This document shows positions 51,301-60,972 of a stretch of 64,000 bases of DNA, piece after piece (the first letter of the stretch is position 1; every line of letters begins with the position of its first letter). Under the pieces are notes generated by a model. It saw nothing but the letters and a program-made list of their open reading frames with translations. It ran no database searches and was not told the DNA's origin. Source of the stretch: Diprion similis (lineage: Eukaryota; Arthropoda; Insecta; Hymenoptera; Diprionidae); assembly GCF_021155765.1 (NCBI RefSeq), contig NC_060115.1, positions 7,234,493 to 7,298,492 of the forward strand. Reading direction: 5' to 3'. Position numbers and translations under genes: made by a program.

Positions 51301-54300
51301 ATATTTATGGAAATTAAACTGTGATTAAAATCCTGTTGATTAATTACATCGAATCAGTTACAGGGTTAATTAAGTTCTGTTTGCTTGGTGAATTGGTCTC
51401 TATGATCAATCGAATGTCTCGAGTATGTGTATAATACATCCGTGGCAATAAAAAAAAGCCGTACCTCATAGCCATAATTTGAATATTTAATAACTAAATG
51501 AATTACCGGCTTTTACCTTAGCTTCAGATGGTACACAATCGAGCCTTATACCTTCACGCATATTTTATATTATTGATCAGCTGCCGACTGCATATACCTG
51601 ATATTAGCTTATGGTAGCAAATTTTCATCTCCGCTCGCATAGGATTTTCACTTTCGTTGTACCTTGGACGTGTAGTATATGTATAGCGTTAAGGTACCAA
51701 AGAGGCTGCACGATCAGCTCGAACCACACGGCAAGTGAAAGTAGTCGTCTTTGTGCTGGACAGCTGCTTGTGTTTCTTTCTTCATCACTTCGTTCGTTTA
51801 GTATACACAATCGATTTACCGATTACGCAATGTCTCCTCGCATAATCTACCAGCTCGATTTATAATGTTCGGCAACCGGTGTTCTCGCGGTTGACAGAAA
51901 AAATTAGCAAGCTCCATTTATTCAGTCTTGACGATCTATCGACAAATTGTGTCATTTGCGAAGAGTAAACTGCCTAAGGGATTTTTAAAAAATAAAAAAC
52001 ATTGGCTAGTACACGATGATTTTGTACAGAAATAAAATTATCATTACAAAAAAGGTGCTGTTTGCTTAGGAATAAGATTAGTGAGTTAATATATGTTTAT
52101 TTATTTATTTATTTTTTTTTTTTTTTTTTTTTTTTCAGAAAACTATCTTCATGTTTTTTCAATTAATATACCTCAGCCTAAAATGTTACAATTAATTCCT
52201 CGAAACGGTCGTATGACACATTCTTCTTCTAGGTACATACACCCGGCCTTGTCCTCTTTATCGTATCCAGAGAGAAACAGAGAAAGAGAGAGATATGTTT
52301 GCATCATGCGAAACATTACGCACTTACACCACGTATTCCGAATCGTAATAAGTCTGGTCAATTATTTGAAACGTCGTTTACGCGCGATTGTTAAGTAATC
52401 TTCCTTTTATTGTCGAGGGTGAATCTTAATTGGCTTGGACGCGTCGATTAATCTTGTGTATTGGTACATGTGTGTGTGTGTGTATGTACTTATAATACTT
52501 ATACTGCATCGTGCTGCATGCAGGCCATAGTAATTCTTGACCAATTTCATAAACTATTTCTTAACTGCGTTAACTTGCAACGAATATTTACTGGGGTTTA
52601 TCACACGTGGAAATGTCCGGAATTTTAATTCATATTATTCACGGATCGAATTGGTATCAGTCTAGCCGGCTGGTTGACGAAGATTTTATTGTACCTACCT
52701 AGCTAGCGTAATTTCTTATACGAATTATGAAACGCACTGGTTTTCATCCAGCCATGTGATGAAATTTTGCGATTCGTGGAATTCATTTTCCCTTTTCACC
52801 CATACATATTGCACATATAATATGACGTGTAAATATTTACGAAAGATCTTGAAAATTCTTGGGCGAAAGGTGAAAAGGAAGAAAAAGGAAAAAAAAAAAC
52901 ACTCTTGCTTTTTTTCTTTCTCTAAATCACATCGCGATGTTGTCATTCTTATCTGAATCATGCAATCAATATAGAATCCCATCACGTAATTTATCCGAGA
53001 CTGAGACTTTCTCTCACCGGTATATAATAATAAGATACTCAAATTGTTACACCTTCGAACATTCTACGATGGTTTGTGAGTGTGTATACGTACAAATGTA
53101 TTATTTTTATCGCACTTAACAACGTTACAAAATGTGAATTTATGTTTGAAAAAAGATTGGTTGAATACGAAAGTGAAAAAAAATCGAAAACGAAACAGCT
53201 TCTGTCACTTCAGAAAGATCTTCTTGGTTATTTATTTAAAAAAAATTTTTTAATATACAGAATATGCGTGGACCAGACTGCCGAGCAGGAACGACAATTG
53301 CGTACAATGGAGGTGGAGATAAACAATCTTCAACGTCAATTGACATCAGCATCGATGGACCGAGAAAATGCAATTCGGGAAAATTCACGGCTTCAAGACG
53401 ACCTGGCAGCTGTGACTTGCGAATGTCGCAATCTTCAGCGGGATTTAGAAGCATCTCGGGCGGAATCTTATGATTTGAAACGTCAACTGCAAACTTACGT
53501 CACCGAAGTTCGTCGAGCAGAAGAACTGTTAAATAGGAAGGTAAGATTTATATCTTTATTATAAATTTTTTTAATCTGTTTATATACTTAAGCTCTAATT
53601 TCGTTAAATGGCTTGCAGGAAAATGAAAGATCTGAAATGCTCAACCATTTTAGAAGTTTGAGCTTGGAAGCTACAGTCTTGGAGACTAATAATCAAAGCT
53701 TAGAATCTGAGGCTGCGGAAGCCAGAGGTGCTCTTCAGACTGCGCAGGATCGTTTGCTTGATCTGGAAAGGCAGATTGCTGATCGAGATTGTCTGATAAG
53801 GGGCTATGAAACTCAGGTATCTTTTTTCTCAGCTGACTGCATATTCGCAACGGTGTAAATTTACAAATGTATCCGGAAGTTGAAGTCCTCATTTAATCGT
53901 GATCCTGTCCAACTTGTTAAAATTTATAAGATTGATCAAGGTAATTTTTAGAGGTTCCTGTGAAGATACGTAACTACCGTTTAAAACAGCGGAAGATATT
54001 AGGTAACGATGATGCTAATCTGCGAAGCAAGAAGATTTTATATGATAACTAAAACATTGAATTGTCTAGTGGAATAACACAAGTTATTTTGCACTAGTTT
54101 TAATTATTGCTCTTAGAATATATTACTTGTAATATAAAATGAATACACTTATTCTACCTAGGAATTAAACTTGTCCGTAATTTGAACAATTTACTAAATA
54201 GAATTTAGATCATTTAATTGATATACTTTCACCTGACAGGAAATATATTTGTAGACTAAATATGAATCAATAAGCCAACAAGGAAACAATATATTCTCGT

Positions 54301-55895
54301 ATTTATCAAGTTTTATACAATTGCGCTGAATTTCTTGCATTCCAGATTGCAGAGCTAACGCAAAATGTTGCCAGTATGGAAACGCAACTGCATCAAGAAA
54401 GTGAACAGAGACGACGTGCCGAAGGAGATCTGAATGCAGTTAGGGACCTTTGCGTTAAATTAGATCAACAAAAAGAATCTCTCGAGGTACAGCTCGGTGA
54501 CAAAGAAGCAATGAGAGCACAGGTAAGATTTTTTTGTACACACTTGATGACAAGAATTAGTAAACCATGGATTTATTTTGAAAATGAAGCAACAGTATAA
54601 TTTCATAAACATGGGCATGTATCAATTTATTTTTTAGTGTGAATCCCAACTCGCGAGATTGCAAGCCGAGCAAAATATGGTACAAGATCAGATGAGTAGA
54701 GATAACGCAGCTGTCGATAGATTGGAAGCAATGTTGAATCAAGCAAGACAAGAATCCCTGAGCAATCAGACAACGAACCAGGAACTCCAAAGCGAAATGG
54801 CCAGACTTAAGCAGAAGATTAGTGATCTCCAAAATAAATTGTAAATCGTTTGACAATATATATATACAATATTTTATACCTGTTCAACTTGATAAAATTA
54901 ACTCTTTAAGTATTTCTCAGTGGTGACCTTCCACAGGTCTCATGACAAGTCTTTAAATCTTCTGTATAATTGAAGACTCAAAATTCGTAGCTAAATTCGC
55001 GAAAAATTCTGTGCTTGTAAATTTCAGTTTTTATTTACATCTGAATTCCAGGCATGCAGAAACATCTGAGCTAAGGAGATATCAAAACCAAGCTGCCGAG
55101 TATAGTAAGCAGATAAGTGAGTTACGTCGTCAGATGACTAACGAAAGATTTGATAGAGCAAGAAAAGAAGAAGAAAGTAGGAGGTAATGTAGAAAAAAAA
55201 TTAGTCCTTGTTTATAATAAATTTGAATACTTGCTATAACAAGATTCTTACGCATACTGTTCACCTGTTGAAAAAATTTTTCGGTATAAAACCACTGTCG
55301 TTTTATATTATCATAGAAATGCTAATAGGAATGAAAAATCTATCTTGTGATATAGAGCGAGTTCACCAAGTAGTTCTGAGAAACAAACCTGTCCTCCATG
55401 TACTGCTTTCAAAGGTCCTACTCCTGCCCCACGTCCAGACCCTAAGACTGTTAATCAGTGGAAGGTCCCGGCACCCAGGTAGATGTTTTGCCATTGACTG
55501 GTAGATTTATTTCGGCCCATTTTTCATGCCCAATAATGTAAATGTAAAATACTACAGTACTCGACAACAATTTTGCGTAGGGAACATTCAAAACTGACTG
55601 CAAACTTTTATTACTCCTGGCAAATCAGTAACTCGTTACGTGTGTTCAGACTATTGATCAAATTTCATAAATCAAGTCGTAATATATTGAATCTGCCAGG
55701 AATGCTGACTGGCTCAAAAAACCTTATACCGCGCTCCCATACTGTTCCTGCATTAAGAATCGATCATCTGATGGTACTGGAATGATAAATCTTGAAAGGA
55801 CCAACAATTCTCGGCATCCATCGCCACCAGCTTATGCTGTTCCCAGTCCACATGTTCCTCCCTCAATGCGTCCTAGAACTGCAAATTTGAACTAA
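33378..55895 (+). CDS. Cep135: centrosomal protein of 135 kDa (Cep135/Bld10 family)
   Basis: Centriole assembly coiled-coil protein acting at the cartwheel and centriole wall. Exons: 33378-33560, 34737-35037, 35528-35760, 36209-36386, 36479-36645, 36717-36912, 37157-37372, 37471-37628, 37743-37844, 38116-38370, 38460-38555, 38835-39034, 39123-39333, 39439-39554, 53261-53540, 53619-53816, 54346-54522, 54638-54840, 55052-55183, 55356-55478, 55700-55895, adding to 1,307 codons with stop. The N-terminus has the Cep135-typical 'RYRIVRKHLDRLGYRQALSL' and 'LPLIEKLLADLIQTT'; exon 15 has the conserved ENSRLQDDLA. Almost everything between is heptad-rich. Oddities: a Gly run and Lys/Glu tract at the end of exon 7, a Cys-rich tail in exon 10 (CVPCSPYSPCRPTGSCNC), and a Pro/Cys-rich C-terminus (CPPC, YCSC). 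The start of exon 12 is uncertain: homologous-looking TEQRRL codons lie just upstream, but all acceptors there are out of phase. An upstream acceptor at 33366-33367 implies a spliced 5' UTR. Confidence 0.88.
37462..37470 (+). other. NAGNAG tandem acceptor before Cep135 exon 8
   Basis: The intron ends in TGTAGCAG, giving two usable AGs three bases apart (exon start 37468 or 37471). Both keep the frame, so isoforms would differ by one Ala codon. Confidence 0.55.
40076..41836 (-). CDS. secreted Cys-rich DUF4789-type protein nested in the Cep135 intron
   Basis: Four exons: 41836-41662 (ATG at 41832), 41542-41349, 41235-40892 and 40791-40076, joining in frame to 475 codons with stop. The N-terminus MRNLLVKLLWLTLIVGGGAA is a signal peptide. 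The body repeats a Cys module of the kind annotated as DUF4789 in insects: a 'LYWPADGKCY'-like segment followed by [ST][RK]GPC-x-x-G-[EQ], seen at least six times (FTRGPCPAGQ, LSRGPCPRGE, YTKGPCTEIGE, HTRGPCNNGE, GSKGPCPNGQ, YTRGPCAEGE). The function of DUF4789 proteins is unknown; secretion is inferred. The gene lies wholly inside the large Cep135 intron on the opposite strand. The ATG follows an acceptor (AAATTTCAG, then CATT), so a non-coding first exon exists further right. The first four residues of exon 3 are the least certain part. Confidence 0.85.
42574..42597 (+). repeat. (GT)n microsatellite
   Basis: Twelve uninterrupted GT units inside the large Cep135 intron. Confidence 0.95.
44872..44902. 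repeat. (TA)n / (CA)n microsatellite
   Basis: An uninterrupted TA run passing into a short CA run, within the large Cep135 intron. Confidence 0.9.
46209..46273 (+). CDS. candidate alternative Cys-rich first exon of a short Cep135/TSGA10-like isoform
   Basis: Inside the large Cep135 intron an ATG in good context (ATCATGG) opens a 65-base stretch encoding METCYPMCPYCCLPCGDDMR and one further Leu, ending in AG with a donor (GTACGG). Its end phase (two bases of a codon) is exactly what exon 15 at 53261 needs, giving Arg at the junction followed by ICVDQTAEQE. Translation would then continue through exons 15-21 for about 457 residues, the part of Cep135 shared with the sperm protein TSGA10. The Cys content agrees with the Cys-rich C-terminal exons. 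Phase agreement alone has a one-in-three chance of being accidental; it could instead be the first exon of an unrelated gene. Confidence 0.45.
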
Positions 55896-56415
55896 TAGAA
55901 AAGTTTTGTCCAATGTTTATAAATTTACACATTTCACTTCTGTTCTTTCTATTGTGAATGTAAATGATTGATAGTGTTCGTGAACTAAATGTTCTTTTGA
56001 TAACAATGTTTATTGTAATTCAGATTTGTCAGTGTAATAATATTGTAATAATGTCAAATTACCCAAACTTGTGTTGGGGTCACGATGCACGACTCACTTT
56101 TCATTCATCTTAAACTGCTCGGTAGCAAAGATAAATGATCATTTTTCCATCATCTACATCTACTCATTCGACTTAACATTTTTATGCAATATACGGCATT
56201 TTGAATATATGTTGAACGTTAGTCAATGGTGGTTGAGTTTTCAAACTCAATATAAACCGGATGAAAGCTTGTACCTTTTATTTTAAAGATTGCATAGCAG
56301 AAGGAAAAGTTTAAAGTTGATAGCATAGTATGTCAAATTAAGTAATAACTACTTCCAACATTCTTATATTAACTCCGAATTTATGCTAAACATTATTGTT
56401 GCTTATTGTTTACAG

Positions 56416-56470
56416 ATCACTAAATTCAACGCCAGAGAGTTTGAATGTAGATCTCAATGTAGTTATATAA
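56416..56470 (+). other. candidate alternative 3' coding exon of Cep135
   Basis: After TATTGTTTACAG a 55-base stretch reads, in the phase left by exons ending at 55183 or 55478, Arg then SLNSTPESLNVDLNVVI and a stop. It would replace the Pro/Cys-rich C-terminus by a short tail. Only the acceptor and phase support it. Confidence 0.3.
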
Positions 56471-56482
56471 AGATTGATCTAA

Positions 56483-59400
56483 TATGCCTTGATTGGTAGC
56501 CATAGAATATCAGAAGAATTGACGGAAAGCTGTTGCAGTAGACCAGATCTGAAGAAAGATGCTCAGCGAACAAATAGGTTTAACACAAATTCCTCTCACA
56601 ACTCTGCATCGTCTAATTCGCTGTGCAATCAACTTGTGAGTAACAGCAGAGCGATCAACGATTACAAAACGCAAGAAATCGAGGATGTACCTTGTATTAA
56701 TATAATTTTGAAACCAATATTGGATACTAAGACTGAACAGAAAGATAAAGGCGTACAAATAGTAGAAATAACAGCCATTTTGGATAATATTACCAAGCAT
56801 TCAATCAACGACAGCAATCCTTCATATCTTGATACGAATAGAGATCAATGTCAGACTGCTTCCAAGGAAATAGAAAAGGTGAAAACAGAAAGTGTCAAAA
56901 TACAAACCGGAAGTGAAAAAAATATTCAAGACATTAGCATAGAGACCAGAGAATCACCAACTGATGAAAATCTTATAGGGATCTCTACAAAAAATCAAGT
57001 GGTCACAGAAGCAATTAGGAAGAGTACTACCGCAATCCAAAGTATTCTGGATATAGAAGAAAGTAATCAAAACAAAGGCGTGCAATTTGAAGATACTAGT
57101 GCAGGTATAGCCAACATCAATAACTGTAGTGGAAATCTGATTGAAGCGAGTGATTGCCCAGAAGGTCATTTATTATCCAATCCAGATTCAACTGGGATTA
57201 ACAATGTTGATGATTTATCTATAATCCGGATCGCTGATACACAACAGAGAGGAACGATGGCGCAAGAAACATCGACAAATTCGCTGGAGTATTTTAATTC
57301 AACGGCCAATTTATTAATAAACAATGAGGATAAACTAAATAGAACTTCGGAATTAAAATCATGCGTTAAGAAAAATAATCGAGCAATGGACGGAAAACTG
57401 TCTGAAAGAATAAAACAGAAAATCGACAATTTAGAAACTGAGAGTTGCATTTTAACAGAATCTTCAAAACAAGTTACGAATAAAAGTCAAGGGACGCAGC
57501 ATAAATCAGCAATAATTTCAATCAACCGCTCATCTTGTACTGATTTGTGCAAAGATATGGCTTCGCAAGCAGAACTATTTAAAGATTGCTCATGTAAAAG
57601 TCGTTCGTCTGCAGATGATGGTACTATATTGGAAAAAAATACTAGCACATTGCCCTCGGTTATAAGCAATAATTCACCCATACCTAGAATAACGATAAAT
57701 ACAACAAGAGGAACAGAACAAGATTTGCCATCTAAGAATGAGTTATCTAATGTCTCTATTTGCACTACATTTGCTAACCCAAGTTCAACACCTTATTCCA
57801 GTCGAAATGAGATATCTTCTTGTTCGGAGCGAAATTTTACTGCTAAAGACGTGTCTTGTAGTCAAAGGTATCCAACAATAGAATTAGAATGTTGTAAAAA
57901 TGTCTCATGTGAGCAGCAGTACCCTGAAATGGATAGACTAACTGCGCATGAAAAATCAACGGAAAAATCAGCTGAAATAAAGAAAAATATCGCGGTATTG
58001 AATGGTGGTACAATTACCCAAGGTTTTTGGACTGACGAAATGTCAACATTAAACACTTTGGGTTCCAATGGGAACTCATCTGTTCGCGTAAGATCTACAA
58101 ATACTTCTGATGAAGCAAAAATGTTTGAGCCAAGGGATACCTTGTTTGTGAACAATAATTACGCTCCACGGTTCAGTCAAGAGACGGAAGATGTTCCCAA
58201 CCCTAATAAACGATATAAAAGTGCATGTGTTGGAACTAATTCAGTTTCTTTTTCACAAATGTCAACTACTACCAGTACCAACGTTGAAGATAAAAGAGAT
58301 TCCATACTATCAAACCAAAATACCAGAAGTATCCTGACAGCATCTGATTTAACAAGACCAGAGTTTATACGAATGTTAACTGAATTAAAGGAGCACACCT
58401 GTAGCTTAGAAATGCAATTATCTGCTATGAATGAGGCAATGAAACGGAAGCAAGCTACTAGAAGCAAAGCGCTTAGCACTACTTTAAAAAATTATGAACC
58501 TGCAAAGCAGATTACCCACACCTGTAAAATGCAGACTGAAGACAATAAAACTATGAACGAGCTGACGTGCTGTGCGAGTGCATTGTCTTCTACCGACTAC
58601 GACAAAATTGCTTCAGACCAATTCAAGACCGAAACTTCAACAGATACTTTGTGTTGCAATACTTCACGTGACATTTCACTCATAGCAAATAACCAAGTAG
58701 AAGAAACTTTTAGCAGAAACACGGTTATTGATAAAGTACACAACAGTTGTTCCCCTCTCAAGTTAGGTACTAGTCAGAAGACATCCTCGCACACAGTTCG
58801 ATCGACCGAGCCTAAACACATTACTGTAGCTCTTGACCGATCGAATATTTCAGTGACAAAAAGTAAGTCAAGAAATCCTGTATTCAGAACCAAAAGAAGT
58901 TACTTATGGACTCCTTTACATGAGGCAGACTATCGAATGTGGAAACGCAAGATACACAAGCCATCTACGAAGTCGATGATTATACCGAAAATTCTGTTAC
59001 AATCTGTTTCACCCAATACATCCACGGAACGATCTAAAGTTGATGTGTCTTGTAGTCCGACACATTGTCACATCCAGCCTGATCCGACTCTACTTGTACC
59101 TCCAGTGCAGAGGATGTTTATGACTGGTTCTGTATCACCGATATTCAAGCATGAAAAATCTATTGCGTCAGGACCGTACTATGTCAATTCGACAACTTCC
59201 AATCCTTCTGTTGACAGAGAAACTGTAAGACCTGTTTTTATGAGTTCAACACTCAAGAAGCCTATTAAAGCCAGTCGAACCATTAAATACAGAATAGTAT
59301 CCCAATCAGGAAGTAAAAGTGATTATAATGCAATTACTGCTGCTCCGACTCCTTCTAAATGTAAAGATACAACATCTTTGATATCTTCCTGCGATTTGGA

Positions 59401-60463
59401 TACATCAGAATACCCAAGTGCAGAAAAAATGTGCTGTCAAGGTACAGAAATGGAATCTATTTCACCAGTAGTCCAGCTGAGTCAAGAACACATCATTCCG
59501 ACATCCCCATTTACATTGAAAAGACCTAAAGTAAGACCGCAATTGGGGATTAAACAGAGTCTTTTTAAGCATCGAACTAAAGATCACCCCAAGTCAATTC
59601 CATCTAAAACTTGCTTTTCCCCATCTACAAGCAGAGAATCGTTTTGTGAATCTTTGTCGAACATGTCATCAAAAAGCCAGCGAGTTCAAAAAGGCTCTAC
59701 TAGGCCGTCTCCGTTTCGGCTGAAAAAATTGGGTGGGATACCACGGTTGAAGCAGTTGTCTATCAATAAACAAGTTCCCTCTCATATATCCATTGAAACA
59801 GACAATAGTCAAGCACACTCTGATGACCAGGCTTGCTGCAGTACAGAAAATCGTGGTAAAGTGATATCAAAGATAAATGTCTCGACACATTCGAGCAGGG
59901 TCCAGTCTCTACCAGCAGACGAAATACTTACTAAGTTGTTAGAGCCACATTCGGGCAAAGATCATTTTGCATATTCAATTACAACAGAGCAGAATACCCC
60001 ATTTTTACTAAATACTTTTGGTAAATTTGATTCAGAGGAGGAAGTGAACTCCACAGATTACGTAGCAAGCAGAACTGGAGAGGAATATTCCTGCAAAGAA
60101 ACAAAAAATGATGCGAACGGTAAAAAACGCAAATGGAACTCTGGGAGTAAAAAATTGATTGAGTCAGCAAAAAAATCTGATTTCAACCATTCAAATGCTA
60201 GCGACACAGTTGACTTACAAAATATTCATCAATTATATCAGTACAAAGAAGACAGTAAGTGTAATTCGAAAATGAAAAAGAAATCGCAGTCTGTAAGCAG
60301 TAGACGGAATTCCGTAAAAACGAAGTCTGTAATAGGTCAAGAATGTAATAAAATTTTAGGACAATTGAATAAGACTGATTCAGAGCAAAAAGATTCAAAA
60401 TGTACTATTCGCGTAACGGTCAGTTTAGATGAAACTTCTTCCAGTGAAGCTATTAAGAAGTAA
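56483..60463 (+). CDS. large Ser/Thr-rich open exon, 5' exons not identified
   Basis: An uninterrupted frame of about 1,326 codons from the in-frame stop at 56480-56482 to TAA at 60461-60463. Not recognised as a known family. There is no ATG near its 5' end; the first in-frame ATG is near 57256, so an upstream exon is required. Acceptors inside its start (exon from 56500 or 56506) need two preceding bases of a codon, which matches the ends of Cep135 exons at 55183 and 55478. The protein is polar, rich in Ser, Thr, Asn and Lys, and probably largely disordered. One short helical coiled-coil-like stretch lies near residue 630-660 (RPEFIRMLTELKEHTCSLEM). The second half is basic with SP motifs, including two SPFxLK segments (about residues 1006 and 1074). 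KGVQI, KGVQF and QGTQ segments resemble LC8-binding motifs. It is either a long alternative C-terminus of Cep135 or a separate gene. Confidence 0.7.
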   Translation, partial: YALIGSHRISEELTESCCSRPDLKKDAQRTNRFNTNSSHNSASSNSLCNQLVSNSRAINDYKTQEIEDVPCINIILKPILDTKTEQKDKGVQIVEITAILDNITKHSINDSNPSYLDTNRDQCQTASKEIEKVKTESVKIQTGSEKNIQDISIETRESPTDENLIGISTKNQVVTEAIRKSTTAIQSILDIEESNQNKGVQFEDTSAGIANINNCSGNLIEASDCPEGHLLSNPDSTGINNVDDLSIIRIADTQQRGTMAQETSTNSLEYFNSTANLLINNEDKLNRTSELKSCVKKNNRAMDGKLSERIKQKIDNLETESCILTESSKQVTNKSQGTQHKSAIISINRSSCTDLCKDMASQAELFKDCSCKSRSSADDGTILEKNTSTLPSVISNNSPIPRITINTTRGTEQDLPSKNELSNVSICTTFANPSSTPYSSRNEISSCSERNFTAKDVSCSQRYPTIELECCKNVSCEQQYPEMDRLTAHEKSTEKSAEIKKNIAVLNGGTITQGFWTDEMSTLNTLGSNGNSSVRVRSTNTSDEAKMFEPRDTLFVNNNYAPRFSQETEDVPNPNKRYKSACVGTNSVSFSQMSTTTSTNVEDKRDSILSNQNTRSILTASDLTRPEFIRMLTELKEHTCSLEMQLSAMNEAMKRKQATRSKALSTTLKNYEPAKQITHTCKMQTEDNKTMNELTCCASALSSTDYDKIASDQFKTETSTDTLCCNTSRDISLIANNQVEETFSRNTVIDKVHNSCSPLKLGTSQKTSSHTVRSTEPKHITVALDRSNISVTKSKSRNPVFRTKRSYLWTPLHEADYRMWKRKIHKPSTKSMIIPKILLQSVSPNTSTERSKVDVSCSPTHCHIQPDPTLLVPPVQRMFMTGSVSPIFKHEKSIASGPYYVNSTTSNPSVDRETVRPVFMSSTLKKPIKASRTIKYRIVSQSGSKSDYNAITAAPTPSKCKDTTSLISSCDLDTSEYPSAEKMCCQGTEMESISPVVQLSQEHIIPTSPFTLKRPKVRPQLGIKQSLFKHRTKDHPKSIPSKTCFSPSTSRESFCESLSNMSSKSQRVQKGSTRPSPFRLKKLGGIPRLKQLSINKQVPSHISIETDNSQAHSDDQACCSTENRGKVISKINVSTHSSRVQSLPADEILTKLLEPHSGKDHFAYSITTEQNTPFLLNTFGKFDSEEEVNSTDYVASRTGEEYSCKETKNDANGKKRKWNSGSKKLIESAKKSDFNHSNASDTVDLQNIHQLYQYKEDSKCNSKMKKKSQSVSSRRNSVKTKSVIGQECNKILGQLNKTDSEQKDSKCTIRVTVSLDETSSSEAIKK

Positions 60464-60576
60464 TAGAAATTATAGACTTAACTAAACAGTAACAATATCA
60501 ATACATCTTACTTATAAGTATAAAATTTAATATATATTGTAATATTCTTTACATTTCATACAAAATTTGATATCTC

Positions 60577-60582
60577 AATAAA
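60577..60582 (+). terminator. polyadenylation signal AATAAA
   Basis: AATAAA 114 bases after the stop of the large exon. No AATAAA is present between the Cep135 stop at 55895 and 56480, so this may be the shared 3' end of the locus. Confidence 0.6.
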
Positions 60583-60900
60583 TTTTCCCTTCCACAAAGT
60601 TCGGTCTATAATTGTTAGCTACATTGCCTGTTTACTCTCTCAAAAAAAAAAAAAAAAATTAAAAAAAAAAAAATAGCCAGTGAAATGTCTGGGTAACAAT
60701 TGTTGGTTGTATAATGAAATAATTCCATATCAAATTTTACGTCATTTGAATGATAGAATATCCTTTATTTCCCAATCTTCTTTACCGACATAATATCGGC
60801 ACAATTCGCGTTGCCTGAATTCACCCTACCACGAGTTTTCAAGTAACAGCGCCGCAGTGGCGACATTCTGAACTAAATACCCCAAAACGATTGCATCTCC
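60583..60900. other. intergenic sequence upstream of RpL10Ab
   Basis: Contains a long A-rich tract (about 60640-60673) and then the GC-richer promoter region of the ribosomal protein gene. No gene seen. Confidence 0.6.
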
Positions 60901-60907
60901 TCGCCAC

Positions 60908-60918
60908 ACGCCTTTCCG
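60908..60918 (+). promoter_or_regulatory. possible 5' TOP tract of RpL10Ab
   Basis: A pyrimidine-rich run (CGCCTTTCC) about 60 bases before the start codon, as at the transcription start of ribosomal protein genes whose mRNAs are under TOR control. The start site is inferred only. Confidence 0.35.
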
Positions 60919-60972
60919 GTAAAAGTCTTCGAGGAGGTTAGTCGTCTGAGTGGCCGTCTCGTCGGGTTCATC

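Larger units (their letters stand above)
39555..53260 (+). other. 13.7-kb intron of Cep135
   Basis: By far the largest intron of the gene; most others are 70-900 bases. It contains the complete minus-strand DUF4789 gene (40076-41836), a candidate alternative first exon (46209-46273), and a (TG)n and a (TA)n microsatellite. Otherwise it is AT-rich sequence without coding frames that I can support, in particular 42000-46200 and 46300-53200. Confidence 0.7.
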
